Source of the DNA: Hofstenia miamia
Taxonomy: Eukaryota > Xenacoelomorpha > Acoela
Direction: 5' to 3'
Assembly: GCA_004352715.1 (NCBI GenBank)
Contig: SCFE01000060.1
Coordinates: 1,386,818-1,450,817 of the forward strand
DNA: 64,000 nt
Below, piece after piece: positions 23,801 to 34,859 of the stretch; positions within the stretch are counted from its first letter, which is position 1; each line of letters opens with the position of its first letter. The notes beneath the pieces are model-generated. The model saw only the letters and a list, made by a program, of their open reading frames with translations. It had not been told where the DNA came from and ran no database searches. A program made the position numbers and the translations under genes.

Positions 23801-26800
23801 AGACTTTTAAATGGCGGTTAAGTTGCGGTAATGTTCATCAAAGCTGTTTTACATGCAGCTGTAATACTTTAAAAATCATTTTTTTGTAATTAGCGCACTT
23901 TTTTTAACAGCAATTTGCTACTGCAAGTGTGCTAAAATTATAAAACGAAATGTATAACAGCAAAATGTTTTATTGATGTTCAACACAAATTCAATAATTT
24001 TCATCAAGTAGTGCTTAATACAACAGAAGTGACAACCATTCATTCATTGAAATAAAATCAAACGGCTTCATTCATTTCAAAATGTGTGTATACTTAAATA
24101 AGTAAAGAAAACAATAAAACTATATAAATTTATGTATTTAATTCTTAAAGTAATTTATTTTTACAGCAGAATTAACTGTAGGCCTTAATAGCCTGTGTTT
24201 GATGATAAAACAGAACTTGCACAACAAAAGTACGCTGTAGCTTTTGATGAAAATTTACAAAAATCATCATCCTAATTATGTTAAAATCAGTTGTAGTACA
24301 TTTGATACCAGGTAGAAGGCAATAAGAATAACAAAATGAAACAAATTTATTGAATTCATGTGAAGGATTCTGCAAACACATTTTCAAGACTAAGAACCAT
24401 GTAAAATAGTCACCAAAATTAGCAGATTTTGTAATGGTAATTGGCATACAATTGGTAGAATGTTAAATGGATATACTGAATTATTATTTTTAAGTATATC
24501 CACAATTGTAATAATCATCAAAATACTATTTCATAAACACTTCCCTATTAATTTATGAAAAAATCATGTACATTTCGTGGATAAATAAAGCCAACTGAAC
24601 CACATTAAAAAATTAGATGGATCGGGTTTGTTACAAACCCATCTAGACGTATATCATATGACATACATCAAACGGTTCTCGTCTGAACGCCCCTTAAGTC
24701 CGTTTATCGATTATGCAAATTACTTTGAAAAACTGTTGAAAATGACCAGTATTTTCCTACGCATTGTCGGTATTGTGAAACAACTTGAATGTGGATTGAA
24801 ATAAATATGATTTTTTTTCTAGCAATAGTTTATTTTGCAGTTTGTAATATGCACTATGAGTTATATGCAAGGAACATATTTACAAAACTACAAACTACAC
24901 TATGTACAATAAAAAAATTAAAATGATCACATATAAAATTATTAATAAATCAACACATTAAAATATTGTTTAAAAAAGAAATGCTACGATAAGCTGTTTT
25001 GCCATGTATTTAGACGCTTACTACTACCTAGAATTTTTTGATGTGAAAGTAGATTTTGTTTTAGTTTCTTTTTAAATATGTTTAGTGTTTTGGCAGTTCT
25101 AATTTCATCAGGTAGTGAATTCCAGCTGTTGCATGTGACTACTGAGAAGGATTTACTCCATGGCAAGCACCTAATTTTGCTGATATTTATGTATTTATTT
25201 GCACGCTTATTTATTATGTAAAAGGTATTAAGAAAATCGAGTGAATTGGTTAACTTGTAATTGTGTTTGTACAAGGTGACAAGACTGGCAAACTGAATGT
25301 AGTATTTTGGCGCCAGGATTTGTGTTTCTTGCAATTTCTCTGCAATCATCTGTTTACTAATATTAAAAAATAATGTCACTGACCAGTTAAATACCTTGTT
25401 CAACCTTTCATGCTCAGCTATGCATAACCCGTTCAGAAGTGTGCATGCATATACAAAATTGCTCATAACTAAAGCATTCAACAGCTCTTTATTGCTTGTT
25501 ATGTGCCTTATCTGCTGTAGGTAGCGGATCCCCATCGCCATTTTCCTAATTTTGCTGGAAACAAATCTCTTTAATGTCAATTGTTGGTCGATCTCTACAC
25601 CGAGATATTTTATGATGTCAACCTGATGTATGCTCACTCCTGACTCTACACTTAGTGAAATATCTTTGCATGACATCTTGCTAATAGGAGGAGAAAATAT
25701 TGTGAACTGCGTTTTACTCATATTTATTTGTAATTGGTTGATGTTTAAATATTGAATTATGTTTCCTATATCTTTTTGCAGTTTTTCTACTGAAATTTTT
25801 ACATTAAGGTCTCGTGTAATTAAGCAAGTATCATCAGCATACTGAATCACTTCACATTTAACCGATTCATGCATATCATTTACATACAAAGTAAACAAAA
25901 TGGGTCCAAGTACGGAGCCCTGCGGAAATCCCCTTTCTGTAGCTATGTACTTTGAAAATGTGGTCCCTATTTTAACTCTTTGTTCCCTTTTTTCTAGAAA
26001 TGCTGCTATTAATTCGATACTACTTGACGAAAAATTCTAATTTCCTAACTTTTTATATAGGATGTTAAAATTTAAACTGTCAAATGCCTTGCTCAGATCT
26101 AAAAGGGCGACTGCACTAGAGATATTCTCATTTAAGTGATATCTGGTACTTTCAGTTATGTAAAGAAGTGCATCTGTAGTGCTGTAAGACTTTCTGAATC
26201 CGAATTGTCTATTGTAAAGCAAATTATTATCATTAATATAAGATATTATTTGATTGTATAGCAATCTTTCAAAGATTTTAGCAAATGGGTTGCTAATAGC
26301 TATTGGACGGTAATTTTCTGCTAGCAGTGGATCTCCTTTTTTGTAGACTGGAGTAATGTCCACTCTTTTCAAAACAGATGGAAAATCATTTTGACTTATT
26401 GAATAGTTTATTGCGAATAATAAATGCTCTTCAAAATGAGTTATATATTCCTTAATTATAAATATAGGAATTCCCATACTTCCACAAGACTTTCTACTAT
26501 CAATTTTGCGTATGACATTTAGCAACTCTGCTTTGTTTACAAAATGGAAGCTAAACTTACTACTACATGTGTACTTCCTGTTCTTGCTATATTCTTTTTT
26601 AGTACCTTTATACAAGCCAATAGCTTGAAAAACCTCATTAANTAATTTCCTAACTTTTTATATAGGATGTTAAAATTTAAACTGTCAAAAGCCTTGCTCA
26701 GATCTAAAAGGGCGACTGCACTAGAGATATTCTCATTTAAGTGATATCTGGTACTTTCAGTTATGTAAAGAAGTGCATCTGTAGTGCTGTAAGACTTTCT

Positions 26801-29800
26801 GAATCCGAATTGTCTATTGTAAAGCAAATTATTATCATTAATATAAGATATTATTTGATTGTATAGCAATCTTTCAAAGATTTTAGCAAATGGGTTGCTA
26901 ATAGCTATTGGACGGTAATTTTCTGCTAGCAGTGGATCTCCTTTTTTGTAGACTGGAGTAATGTCCACTCTTTTCAAAACAGATGGAAAATCATTTTGAC
27001 TTATTGAATAGTTTATTGCGAATAATAAATGCTCTTCAAAATGAGTTATATATTCCTTAATTATAAATATAGGAATTCCCATACTTCCACAAGACTTTCT
27101 ACTATCAATTTTGCGTATGACATTTAGCAACTCTGCTTTGCTTACAAAATGGAAGCTAAACTTACTACTACATGTGTACTTCCTGTTCTTGCTATATTCT
27201 TTTTTAGTACCTTTATACAAGCCAATAGCTTGAAAAACCTCATTAAGGTGTATTGCAATTTCAAATGATCTCTTACAATTGAATTTTTTATGTTAATCTC
27301 AGAAATATTTTCATTTGATCTTTTGCTTCTACCGAGGAACTTATTTAAAAAATTTCCACATATTTTTGATAGTATCCAAAAATTTAAACTGTTAAATGCC
27401 TTGCTCAGATCTAAAACTGCGACTGCACTAGAGATATTCTCATTTAAGTGATATCTGGTACTTTCAGTAATGTAATGAAGTGCATCTGTAGTGCTGTAAG
27501 ACTTTCTGAATCCGAATTGTCTATGGTAAAGCAAATTATTATCATTAAAATAAGATATTATTTGATTGTATAGCAATCTTTTAAAGATTTTAGCAAATGG
27601 GTTGCTAATAGCTATTGGACGGTAATTTTCTGCTAGCAGTGGATCTCCTTTTTTGTAGACTGGAGTAATGTCCACTCTTTTCAAAACAGGTGGAAAATTA
27701 TTTTGGCTTATTGAATAGTTTATTGCGAATAACAAATGCTCTTCAAAATGAGTTATATATTCCTTAATTATAAATATAGGAATTCCCATACTTCCACAAG
27801 ACTTTCTACTATCAATTTTGCGTATGACATTTAGCAACTCTGCTTTGTTTACAAAATGGAAGCTAAACTTACTACTACATGTGTACTTCCTGTTCTTGCT
27901 ATATTCTTTTTTAGTACCTTTATACAAGCCAATAGCTTGAAAAACCTCATTAAAGTGTGTTGCAATTTCAAAATGATCTCTTACAATTGAATTTTTTATG
28001 TTAATCTCAGAAATATTTTCATTTGATCCTTTGCTTCTACCGAGGAACTTATTTAAAAAATTCCACTTATTTTTGCAAGTATCCAACTGTCTAAATAATT
28101 TTCTGTCCTGACTAGCCTTATGTTGCTTTTTTTGGTGTTAAGTGCATTTCTAAGTTCATTATATTCCTCTAGGCTTATGTTTGCGTCACTTAGGTCTTGG
28201 CAGGCTTTCTTCATTGCCTTTTCTAGTTTTTGAATCTCTGGTGTAGTAGAAGTTCTTGTGCTATTTTGCCTAATAAACACTTTTTTGTAGGGCGCAGTCT
28301 TGTCTAAGCAATGAGCAATTTGTTGTATTATAAACTTAAACATTTTATCTGCATCATTTAATGTGTATATATAGTTCCATGGAACGTTGCTTAGAAGCTT
28401 GATGAAGGTGGAATTCTCAAACTTTTTAAAACTTCTGAATACACTTAATTTCTTCGGTGTTTTAAATTGTAACAAAATGCTTGAAGCATAAATGCATATG
28501 TTGTGATCTGAGAAAGACGTAAATGCATATCTTATACCAAGCAATGCTTGCTGATGAGACTATTAGATAATTTATGAGCGACCGAGCTCTTGTCGGAACG
28601 TTTTTATTGACTACGTCAATATCTAGATTTGCACAGAGATCTTCAATGTAACATCTGTCTCCAGCTGTTAAGTAGTCAATATTATAGTCTCCTACTAGTA
28701 TAATTTCTTGATGATTTTCAGATATTAATGCAGATTGCACCTCATCTATTTTAAAGTCAATAAATTCTTTTTTGAATTGTTTTCTTGGGCAGTAACTTAA
28801 ATTGATGAAGTAATTGCAAGATTGAGTTTCAATTTTTACGCAAATTTTATCAAATTTTCGACGTTAGACAATGCAACTTTATGTAACTTTTTTATGTCCT
28901 GAACAGGGTTTTCAAATATTTGAAATATTAATATTTGATGTTTGAAAGACCTGGAATATTTGAATTTTTTTCCATTCTTCAACATATTCCAATTTTATGG
29001 TCTTATTATCAAAGCGTTTCTAAAAAATAACAGTAAAAATTGCAACGACTAGTCTATTCAGAAACCAAAATGTAATGCAATATTTGAAAATTGTTTGATT
29101 TCAAATATCAATTTTTTGGGAAAACGGTTACCATGTTTTAGATGAACTTCCACAATTTTAACGACGGCTTTTGTGGACACCACAAATACTGGCTTTTTGT
29201 CCCATCAAGCAACACACAATACATGCCCATCACATCTCCTATACCACTTTGATTCCCGTTGCTCGAGTTTTCGTGGGTTGAGTTCCTGGGGAAATTCTTT
29301 TCTGTTCAAATTCAATGTACCCTGTAATACATACCCTTTGATGAAAGATAACTTACCAGTTTAACTGTGGTGTAGTACCTACCTGTCTGCAAATACATGG
29401 TGTCCCATTTCAATTGATTGGAGTTGATTCTCGAAGACGTTTTCTTGTCTACGTTTGGATAATATGATGTTTCTTTTCCGAAATACACCAAAATATAAGC
29501 GTAGCCGATAATACTGTCACATTAGCCAAATGTTTTGATGTGGTATTTCCTAGGTTTGCTTGCATTATATTTGCTTGTATTTCATTAAAGGATTTATCCT
29601 TTTAATGCCTAATAGTTTCCCATTCTGTCAACTCATCGCCAAGGATTCTCTCCCTATCCAATGTGTAACCAGAAGTGGTTTTTAAGTCTCACATATGCTG
29701 ATTTTAATTCAGTAGTCTTTTCGCAAAGGTTCAGTTTGGAACTTGTATGTTCTGAGGTAATGCAGTTGTGTATAGAGTTGAGAATCCAGGAAGCATGTTG

Positions 29801-32800
29801 TTATTGATGATATAAGTTCCTCTATCAATGAATTGATCTAAATTGCGAGGGTGTAATATAAAACATACTACACATATCCATATCTATGAGAGACAATCGT
29901 TCGATCCTGCTTAAAATTTTGGCATACGTTTTATCTTCAGTATCTTCTGATTGATATCTAATTGACTGTAAGTACTCAGATGCTTCTGGACATTTGCCAC
30001 TAGCATATAGGTCGTTGATGTAAGCCAAATCTATAAAAAGTTGTGGACATATATAATGCTTGTCATGATTTTTCAAATAATCCGCTCAAGGCACATGTTT
30101 TAACGGTTGTACGCGATATGCCTGATGTTACAGACTGCCCAGTTCCTTTTGATTCTCCTTCCAAAGCTATTAAAAATTGTGCCTAGTTATTTCGTATTTC
30201 GGTGGGTTTCATCCTATATTGGTGAAGATCTTTTTCAATAGATGGTAAAACTTTGAGACAAAAGTTGAAGAGGTGTCTATCTTCTATTTGAGAGTCATGG
30301 AGGTATTCTTCATCTATTAGTTTTGTATCAACAGAAAATTCAATGTTGTCAGCATCAAATTCGCGCTCGTTGTCTTCAATTCCTTCAAGGGCACTAGAAT
30401 ATTCATCGGGATCACTTTCTCTTGTATCGAACCTGTGGGTTCTTACACCACTAAAACCTGTCATGATTACTCAAAAGGCTGTGGACGAACAGTATAAAGA
30501 GCCAAGGTCCCAGTTTAGTGCCTTGTGTGACACCTGCACGGATGTCTTCCCAATTTTAGAGTGTACCATCAGCTAAACGAACTCTTTGTTTTCTACCCGT
30601 CAAGAACGATAATATCTAGTTTATAGTATAAGTATTTAAATTTAATTCTATTAGTTTCCTTTTGAGAAAATGTGATCAACTAGGTCGAAAGCCTTAGTGA
30701 AATTCATCAAGTAATCACGAATGTAATTACCTTCTTCATTCAAGTTTGTTTCCTAGTTATGTAGTAACTCAATCAAAGCTAGTACTGTAGCTTTGCCTGG
30801 CTCTGCACCAAATTGTTTAGAATCAATTGATTTTAGTATTTTAGGCTTTAGATCAGCCAGAATAATATCTTCCATTATTTTAGACATTTAACAGATTATA
30901 GAGATCGATCGTATGTCAGATGCAAGCGAATTTATAGGCTGTCTTAACGATGCACGTAATATCAGCTACTGTAAAAGGTGTAGCACATGCGTGTTTTAAA
31001 GACAAATTCGCTAATGTGGCTAAGGGATCAGCCAGCTCAACAGCAAGTTCTTTGAGCACCCAATTTTGGATATAGCTACCATTAATATCAGATCCTGACG
31101 ATTTTTTAACATTTGCATATTTTAGACAATGATACATGCTAAATTCTGTAATATGAAGGGTACGTTCATTGTTCATCAGTGTAATACGATCCGCTTCTGT
31201 GATTGCAGTAAAATTTGAAGAAGTTTTTTAATAAGCTTCATTGATGAACAGTTCTTCTTTTCCCAATATGCGTGGTATGCCACTCCTAAATGGGCGGAAC
31301 TGTTCCAAGGACTTTTAAAGGGGTTTAGTCTGATCCAGAGACATTCTTTACACAGATGCTCTTTGTCTAAGTATCATCTTTCCCAAGCAACTTCAGGATC
31401 ATGCTTTATATAGCACATAAATCCCCCAACGGTTTTATCCCCTAATGATTTAGTCTTATCATTTTTCTCAATTGTGTAACCAGGTTCATTTAGAAATAAA
31501 TATTCCAAATGCAATCCAATTTTTTCTATCGACTTTAAGTACTTTGGAAATATAAGTGAAGCATCAATGATGAGTGTTGTGCAGTTACTTTTTGTGTAAA
31601 GACTTTCAATAAATTGCCGTTGTTTTGAATATACATTAATTTCGGTTTATTTTTAAGTTTATTAAAAATATTTGCCCCTGTTAAATGTCTATGCAAAAAC
31701 CTTGAATTTGGTGGATGTTACTGTTTCCAAACTATTTTTTGAAAGAATTCGAGGACCCCAAGTTCAAAATTCAAGACTACATTACTGCTTGTAGCACTTC
31801 ACAGATACTACAGAATTGGCTAACATGCCCAATGCTCAAACATCAAATATGATTGTCCATGATTTTAATATCTGCCAGGATTATAACAGCTACAATATTT
31901 TCCATTAAATTGAATGCATTGAAGATGAAAATTTTGCAGGCAAATCCGAAACATAGCTTGATGGATAGATAATGTAATCAATTCTAAGAACAGATTCTTC
32001 ACTTAAATTCTTAAAAAATTTCAGAACAATTTCATGTTCAAGGTCTAGTCAGTTGTTTTTCAGAGTACTTTTGTGAATTCTCATTTTCAACAATTGAAGT
32101 TTGGTTGAAGATTATCGATAAAATGAGCACTAGTATCCTTTTAGTGCAAATATCACTTAGGCAAATCTAAACTTCCGAATGTACATTTTGAATATTTGTA
32201 TAAATGATGCTGCCTCCTGTAAGACACTATTAAAAGTCTGGCGTTAAAATATGATTAGATATATTTGAATATGCTGCCGTCTCGCATTGAGGATCAAATA
32301 ATCACTAAACTCATCTACAAATACTGGACCTGAGTATCTTGGTTGAAAACATGAATGATTAAGGAATAGGCTGAACTATCCTAGTTACATAAGAAAGGCT
32401 AGAAGTAGGAAATGGTAAATAGTTATTGCTAATATCGTATTCTATGAGGAGGTCATATTACTTGTGAAATAAATTTCCTGCGAGATAACAATATACCCTG
32501 AAAACTTACTAACCATGATTAGCATTTAAATCTCAAACTTCCATAAACTACAAATTGCAATTCGACGCAGAGCGCAAAATTTTTACAAATATTTTGCGCT
32601 GAAAGTTCAAACAACGCATTGGATCTGATTATTTGTGAAGTTGTATTTGTAGCATTCAATAAAATTCAATTATCCACATATCGGGGTGTTTTTTTCTATT
32701 CTAACATATTGTTTAAAGTGCATTCAAGCTAAATCAATCTCTAAATTATCAGAAGAATTATAGTTGTTCAATAGTGCATCCTTCAGTTTTGTTGCACGTA

Positions 32801-34256
32801 TTTTCGTAAAGCGTTTTTCTGAAATTCTTGCAGCTCTCAAAGCTGTTTCGAAGATCCTGTTTATTATTATTAAACAGTACTATAAATTTTTTATAGTGTA
32901 TATGTAATTATAATTTAGCTACCTAATCGACAATTTGGGAATTTGCTTTCTTTGCTTATGTGAAAAGACGTTTTCAAAACGATTAGCCTTTCAATTTCTA
33001 GAAGATCTTAGTAGTGAATTTCAAATACAATATAGTAATAGTTTCAGCAAAGCAGAACGCCCCTATTGCTTCATTGAGTTTGGTATGTTATTCTATTTGT
33101 TTTTAAAATTTTATCATGCTATGTATATTTAGATACGTATATTCAACGTGCGAAAAAAACGTATCTTGATTCTCGTGCTAGACGACATTTAGTTGAAGCG
33201 AAATCTGAATTGCAAGACATCAATCGCATAATGGTTCAAAACATTGAGGAAGTATTGGAAAGGGGTGATAAAATTTCAGGTCCAATTCAAAAACCTTTTA
33301 TTAGATTAACAGTTGTTATTATTTTAAAGATTTTCTGTTCATTTTTGTTCTTTAAACTTAAACTGTGCTTCCATAGCACGAATAAGTTGATCTTGTTTCT
33401 CATACCTAATATGTTCAAATTATACAAAAGCGCAATGCATGGATTGCCCAATTGTTGATAGGATGTAACAAGCATTTTTCAAGTTATATTACAAAGTACA
33501 TGTGATGTGAGTGATATTATTTGAAAGCTATGTATGAATTTACCATCACTGACTGAAGACCATTAAAGTGGAATTTAGATGTTTAGTTGTACTGATGAAT
33601 ATCATTTGAAAAAGAAACTTGTATGTAGATTTCTACGAATATTGAATATCTCTTTTTCAAATAATTGGTTTCAAAGAATGGTAGTTAGAGCAAATGCTGA
33701 CTGAATTATTATTCATGAATCAGCACCAAAATTTGGAATCAGAATACGTTATCATTTATTGAATAATCCTATAAATATATTTATAATAAGTGAAAAGTTG
33801 ATAAATCACACTTAGGAAAATTTTTTAAGACAATTTGTACTTTATAGGAACTCCAATATCTACCTTTTCCAATCCGTTTATAGCGCATTATCTACTTAAT
33901 TGATAATAGTTAAAAATTGTATATTAAATATTGAAACCAAACATATATAGTATAAAGCCTCAATTAAATTGGCCCTGAAAACTTCGTTTGTGGTTGAAGT
34001 CACAATGTACAATGTTTTTAGCCATTACCAATTATATTTACATGTAAATTTAGTAATACCTCCATTGTTTTGTTATTCAATTATATTGGTTTTATGTTTA
34101 GTTCTCGATGATAAAGCGTCTCACTTAGTGGCTATGTCACAAAAGTACTCGAAAGGCGCCCGTAGCCTCAATTCCTGGACACGATATATTAAATATATCG
34201 CCTTAATATTCATTATTTTAGTTTTGTTAGTGTATATAAGATTTTGGTGGTTTTAG
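20735..34256 (+). CDS. Sec22: SEC22, ER-Golgi R-SNARE (five coding exons, 216 aa)
   Basis: Coding exons at 20735-20809, 20850-20959, 32919-33082, 33133-33279 and 34102-34256 join in phase to 651 bases including TAG. The product is 216 residues; human SEC22B has 215. The start ATG follows an in-frame TAA at 20729. Residues 1-127 match the longin domain (TMIARVSDG, EDEQ, YQTQAKQLF, KRLAFQFLEDL, RPYCFIEF). Residues about 130-190 are the SNARE motif with the expected zero-layer Arg at 160 (VLERGD). Residues about 197-211 are the C-terminal membrane anchor, ending RFWWF. By homology it is a v/R-SNARE for transport between ER and Golgi. Oddities: one residue more than I recall for the human loop before GICF, introns of 40 and 50 bases beside one of 11,959, and antisense transposon fragments in intron 2. 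Confidence 0.95.
20850..20959 (+). CDS. Sec22: SEC22 coding exon 2
   Basis: Encodes residues 26-61 plus two bases of codon 62 (FGRDMLEYQTQAKQLF...GPYLF). Donor GTATGT at 20960; phase 2. The next base is supplied by exon 3 to make the conserved His of FHYLI. Confidence 0.93.
20960..22014. other. SEC22 intron 2, 5' part
   Basis: AT-rich intronic sequence. A 75-codon plus-strand ORF at 21748-21975 shows no recognised domain and no splice context linking it to SEC22. Confidence 0.5.
22015..22745 (-). pseudogene. hAT transposase relic in SEC22 intron 2
   Basis: On the minus strand, 22690-22615 reads FCSTCQAIVPWEKEFLVQQHVNTKDH, a C2H2/BED-like finger of the kind that opens many hAT transposases. 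Further downstream, about 22190-22020, a broken frame reads YMVKGANWHFF-type, then ACWANGHAYCAKVV and LISNYFSKYFLAKQT, resembling the DDE-domain stretch of hAT proteins (DaayMvKagk...HvtClaHal). Stops and frame shifts separate the blocks. Similarity was judged by eye, so the family is moderately supported; the element's ends were not found. Confidence 0.45.
22746..24810. other. SEC22 intron 2, unexplained stretch
   Basis: About 23000-23580 is notably pyrimidine-rich on the plus strand. Its complement has one coding-like frame (KTVGASEPVEWEERIEYNQN) but no family was recognised. The rest is AT-rich without features. Confidence 0.4.
24984..26036 (-). pseudogene. RT palm and thumb of the intronic retrotransposon
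   Basis: An open frame of about 350 codons runs from just after a TAG to the natural end. It contains TERGFPQGSVLGPILF, YVNDM, QYADD with both catalytic aspartates, NMSKTQF, IIKYLGVEID and the C-terminal WNSLPDEIR block. RNA-templated target-primed synthesis is the known job of this domain. This is the best preserved RT in the window: only the TAG at 26037-26039 and the duplicated upstream segment break it from its fingers domain. Confidence 0.8.
26038..27246. repeat. 604-base near-identical duplication across a single N
   Basis: Bases 26038-26641 recur at 26643-27246 with an N at 26642 between them. Two base differences were seen (AAATGCC/AAAAGCC and TTTGTTTAC/TTTGCTTAC). Duplicated sequence abutting a single-N join suggests overlapping contig ends, perhaps from two haplotypes. 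Confidence 0.85.
26643..28060. repeat. Tandem repeat of the RT-finger segment, period about 707
   Basis: The segment holding NKFLGRSK...LSKAFNSLNF is present as 26643-27350 and again as 27351-28060, offset by 707-708 bases at several anchor points. It shows scattered substitutions and small indels between copies. No N lies at this junction, so unlike the neighbouring duplication it looks like a real event in the genome or element. Confidence 0.75.
28866..29824. other. SEC22 intron 2, no feature recognised
   Basis: AT-rich sequence without a recognisable ORF, between the truncated end of the intronic retroelement and the next relic. Confidence 0.4.
29825..30464 (-). pseudogene. Unidentified broken ORF
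   Basis: Two minus-strand pieces look like one decayed protein. 30464-30183 is acidic (TRESDPDEYSSALEGIEDNE) and then reads RHLFNFCLKVLPSIEKDLHQ, which loosely resembles a BESS-type motif. After a stop the frame continues with ALEGESKGTGQSVTSG, and 30076-29825 reads HYICPQLFIDLAYINDLYAS...YAKILSRIERLS. The amino-acid mix is coding-like, with few AT-driven runs. The family is not established; it may belong to the neighbouring dead element or to a separate transposon accessory gene. Confidence 0.35.
30490..31700 (-). pseudogene. Second, different non-LTR relic (endonuclease + RT)
   Basis: Minus strand. About 31600-31360 reads an endonuclease segment (IFPKYLKSIEKIGLHLEYLF, then VGGFMCYIKHDPEV). 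31176-30916 reads an RT start (KKSSGSDINGSYIQNWVLKE, ELADPLATLANLSL). About 30860-30670 gives SIDSKQFGAEPGKAT and MNFTKAFDLVDH, and about 30610-30490 gives FLTGRKQRVRLADG and AGVTQGTKLGPWLF. The motifs differ enough from the 24.8-28.9 kb element to be a separate lineage. Frames are broken; dead copy. It also lies antisense in SEC22 intron 2. Confidence 0.65.
31701..32918. other. SEC22 intron 2, 3' part
   Basis: AT-rich, no gene. It holds a 10-base perfect hairpin at 32571-32600 and ends at the exon 3 acceptor. Confidence 0.5.
32571..32600. repeat. Perfect 10-base inverted repeat (hairpin)
   Basis: AGCGCAAAAT and its complement ATTTTGCGCT are separated by 10 bases, 318 bases upstream of SEC22 exon 3. 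It could be a transposon scar or an intronic RNA structure; position alone gives no function. Confidence 0.6.
32919..33082 (+). CDS. Sec22: SEC22 coding exon 3
   Basis: Starts after acceptor AATTTAG and completes codon 62, then HYLIDNLGICFLCLCE to RPYCFIEF (residues 62-117). Donor GTATGT at 33083; phase 1; the following intron is 50 bases. Confidence 0.93.
33133..33279 (+). CDS. Sec22: SEC22 coding exon 4
   Basis: Residues 117-165: end of the longin domain and first half of the SNARE motif (DSRARRHL, NRIMVQNIEEVLERGDKIS). It ends AG|GTCCAA, a weak donor, but the phase-1 junction with exon 5 restores the conserved VLDDKA sequence. Confidence 0.9.
34102..34256 (+). CDS. Sec22: SEC22 coding exon 5
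   Basis: Starts after acceptor TGTTTAG. Encodes the second half of the SNARE motif (KASHLVAMSQKYSKGARSLN) and the C-terminal anchor, stop TAG at 34254-34256. The intron before it (33280-34101) is 822 bases. Confidence 0.93.
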
Positions 34257-34406
34257 TAAACATTTATCTTACTCAAGATGATTATTAGAGAAAATATTTC
34301 ATTTTCATATTTCAATTTTATACTGTGATTATTTTTAAAAGTTTTTTATTTTGTTTTGCTTTTTAATTAGAGTTTTATTGCATACAACTATACCATTTAA
34401 AGGTGA
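34257..34406 (+). other. Sec22: Probable start of SEC22 3' UTR
   Basis: Non-coding AT-rich sequence directly after the SEC22 stop. A polyadenylation signal AATAAA first appears at 34450 within the motif array, so the transcript end probably lies in or after the array. Confidence 0.4.
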
Positions 34407-34637
34407 CATTTAGAAATCAACACCTTGCATTTAGAAATAATTATTTTACAATAAAAATCTACAAATAGAATTGATTAATTTACATTTAGAAATAAAAAAC
34501 TGCATTTAGAATTTAGTAGTTATCATTTAGAAACGGTCAATAATCATTTAGAAATAAAAAATGACATTTAGAAAATCATAGTTTACATTTAGAAATGAAA
34601 AACGACCTTTAGAATTTGTCAAATATCATTCAGAAAT
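34407..34637. repeat. Phased CATTTAGAA motif array after SEC22
   Basis: CATTTAGAA or one-/two-base variants begin at 34407, 34428, 34462, 34483, 34503, 34524, 34545, 34565, 34586, 34606 and 34627. Spacing is 20 or 21 bases except for one interval of 34. The 11-12 bases between motifs vary freely, so it is not a simple tandem duplication of whole units. The array starts 150 bases after the SEC22 stop and lies on the likely 3' UTR. Copies read GAAATAAAA, so some contain AATAAA poly(A) signals. A decayed 21-base minisatellite and a phased binding array are both possible. Confidence 0.75.
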
Positions 34638-34859
34638 CCTTCATTACAAAGAAATTTTCTATTTTCGCAGGTTCTTTTTCTCGTTACGAAGCTTCAATCT
34701 TTCTAAAGCCATTCAATGATTTTACAAAGATCTTTAAGTTATACAAAACAATTTAAACATTTTTATTAAATTGATTTTTGATTCTCAAGGACTTTCATAT
34801 GGAACATTGTGAATATACAGTAATAACAATTATAGCAAATACAAAGAAATAATAATGAA

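Larger units (their letters stand above)
24811..28865 (-). mobile_element. 5'-truncated non-LTR retrotransposon in SEC22 intron 2
   Basis: Antisense to SEC22. The minus strand reads part of the endonuclease (28850-28460: VGDYNID, then SDH), a linker, RT fingers (RKIDSRKSCGSMGIPIF, VDITPVYKKGDPLLAENYRPIAISN), LDLSKAFDSLNF, GFPQGSVLGPILFTLYVNDM and the QYADD catalytic motif (25898-24984), then the thumb to a stop at 24984. AATAAA followed by a poly(A) stretch (poly-T at 24811-24818 on the plus strand) marks the 3' end. The endonuclease N-terminus is missing, so the 5' end is truncated. Between 26038 and about 28060 the RT-finger region occurs three times. A TAG at 26037-26039 separates fingers from palm. 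No clear target duplication was found. By domain order it is CR1/Jockey-like. Confidence 0.85.

Noticed and set aside
33969-34101. Upstream extension of the final SEC22 exon as its own 95-codon ORF
   Set aside because: The first 44 codons are intron 4; the acceptor at 34100-34101 restores the conserved SNARE sequence in phase.
34407-34637. CRISPR-like array
   Set aside because: Repeats are only about 9 bases with 11-12 base spacers, in an intron-containing animal genome with no cas genes; reported instead as a phased motif array.
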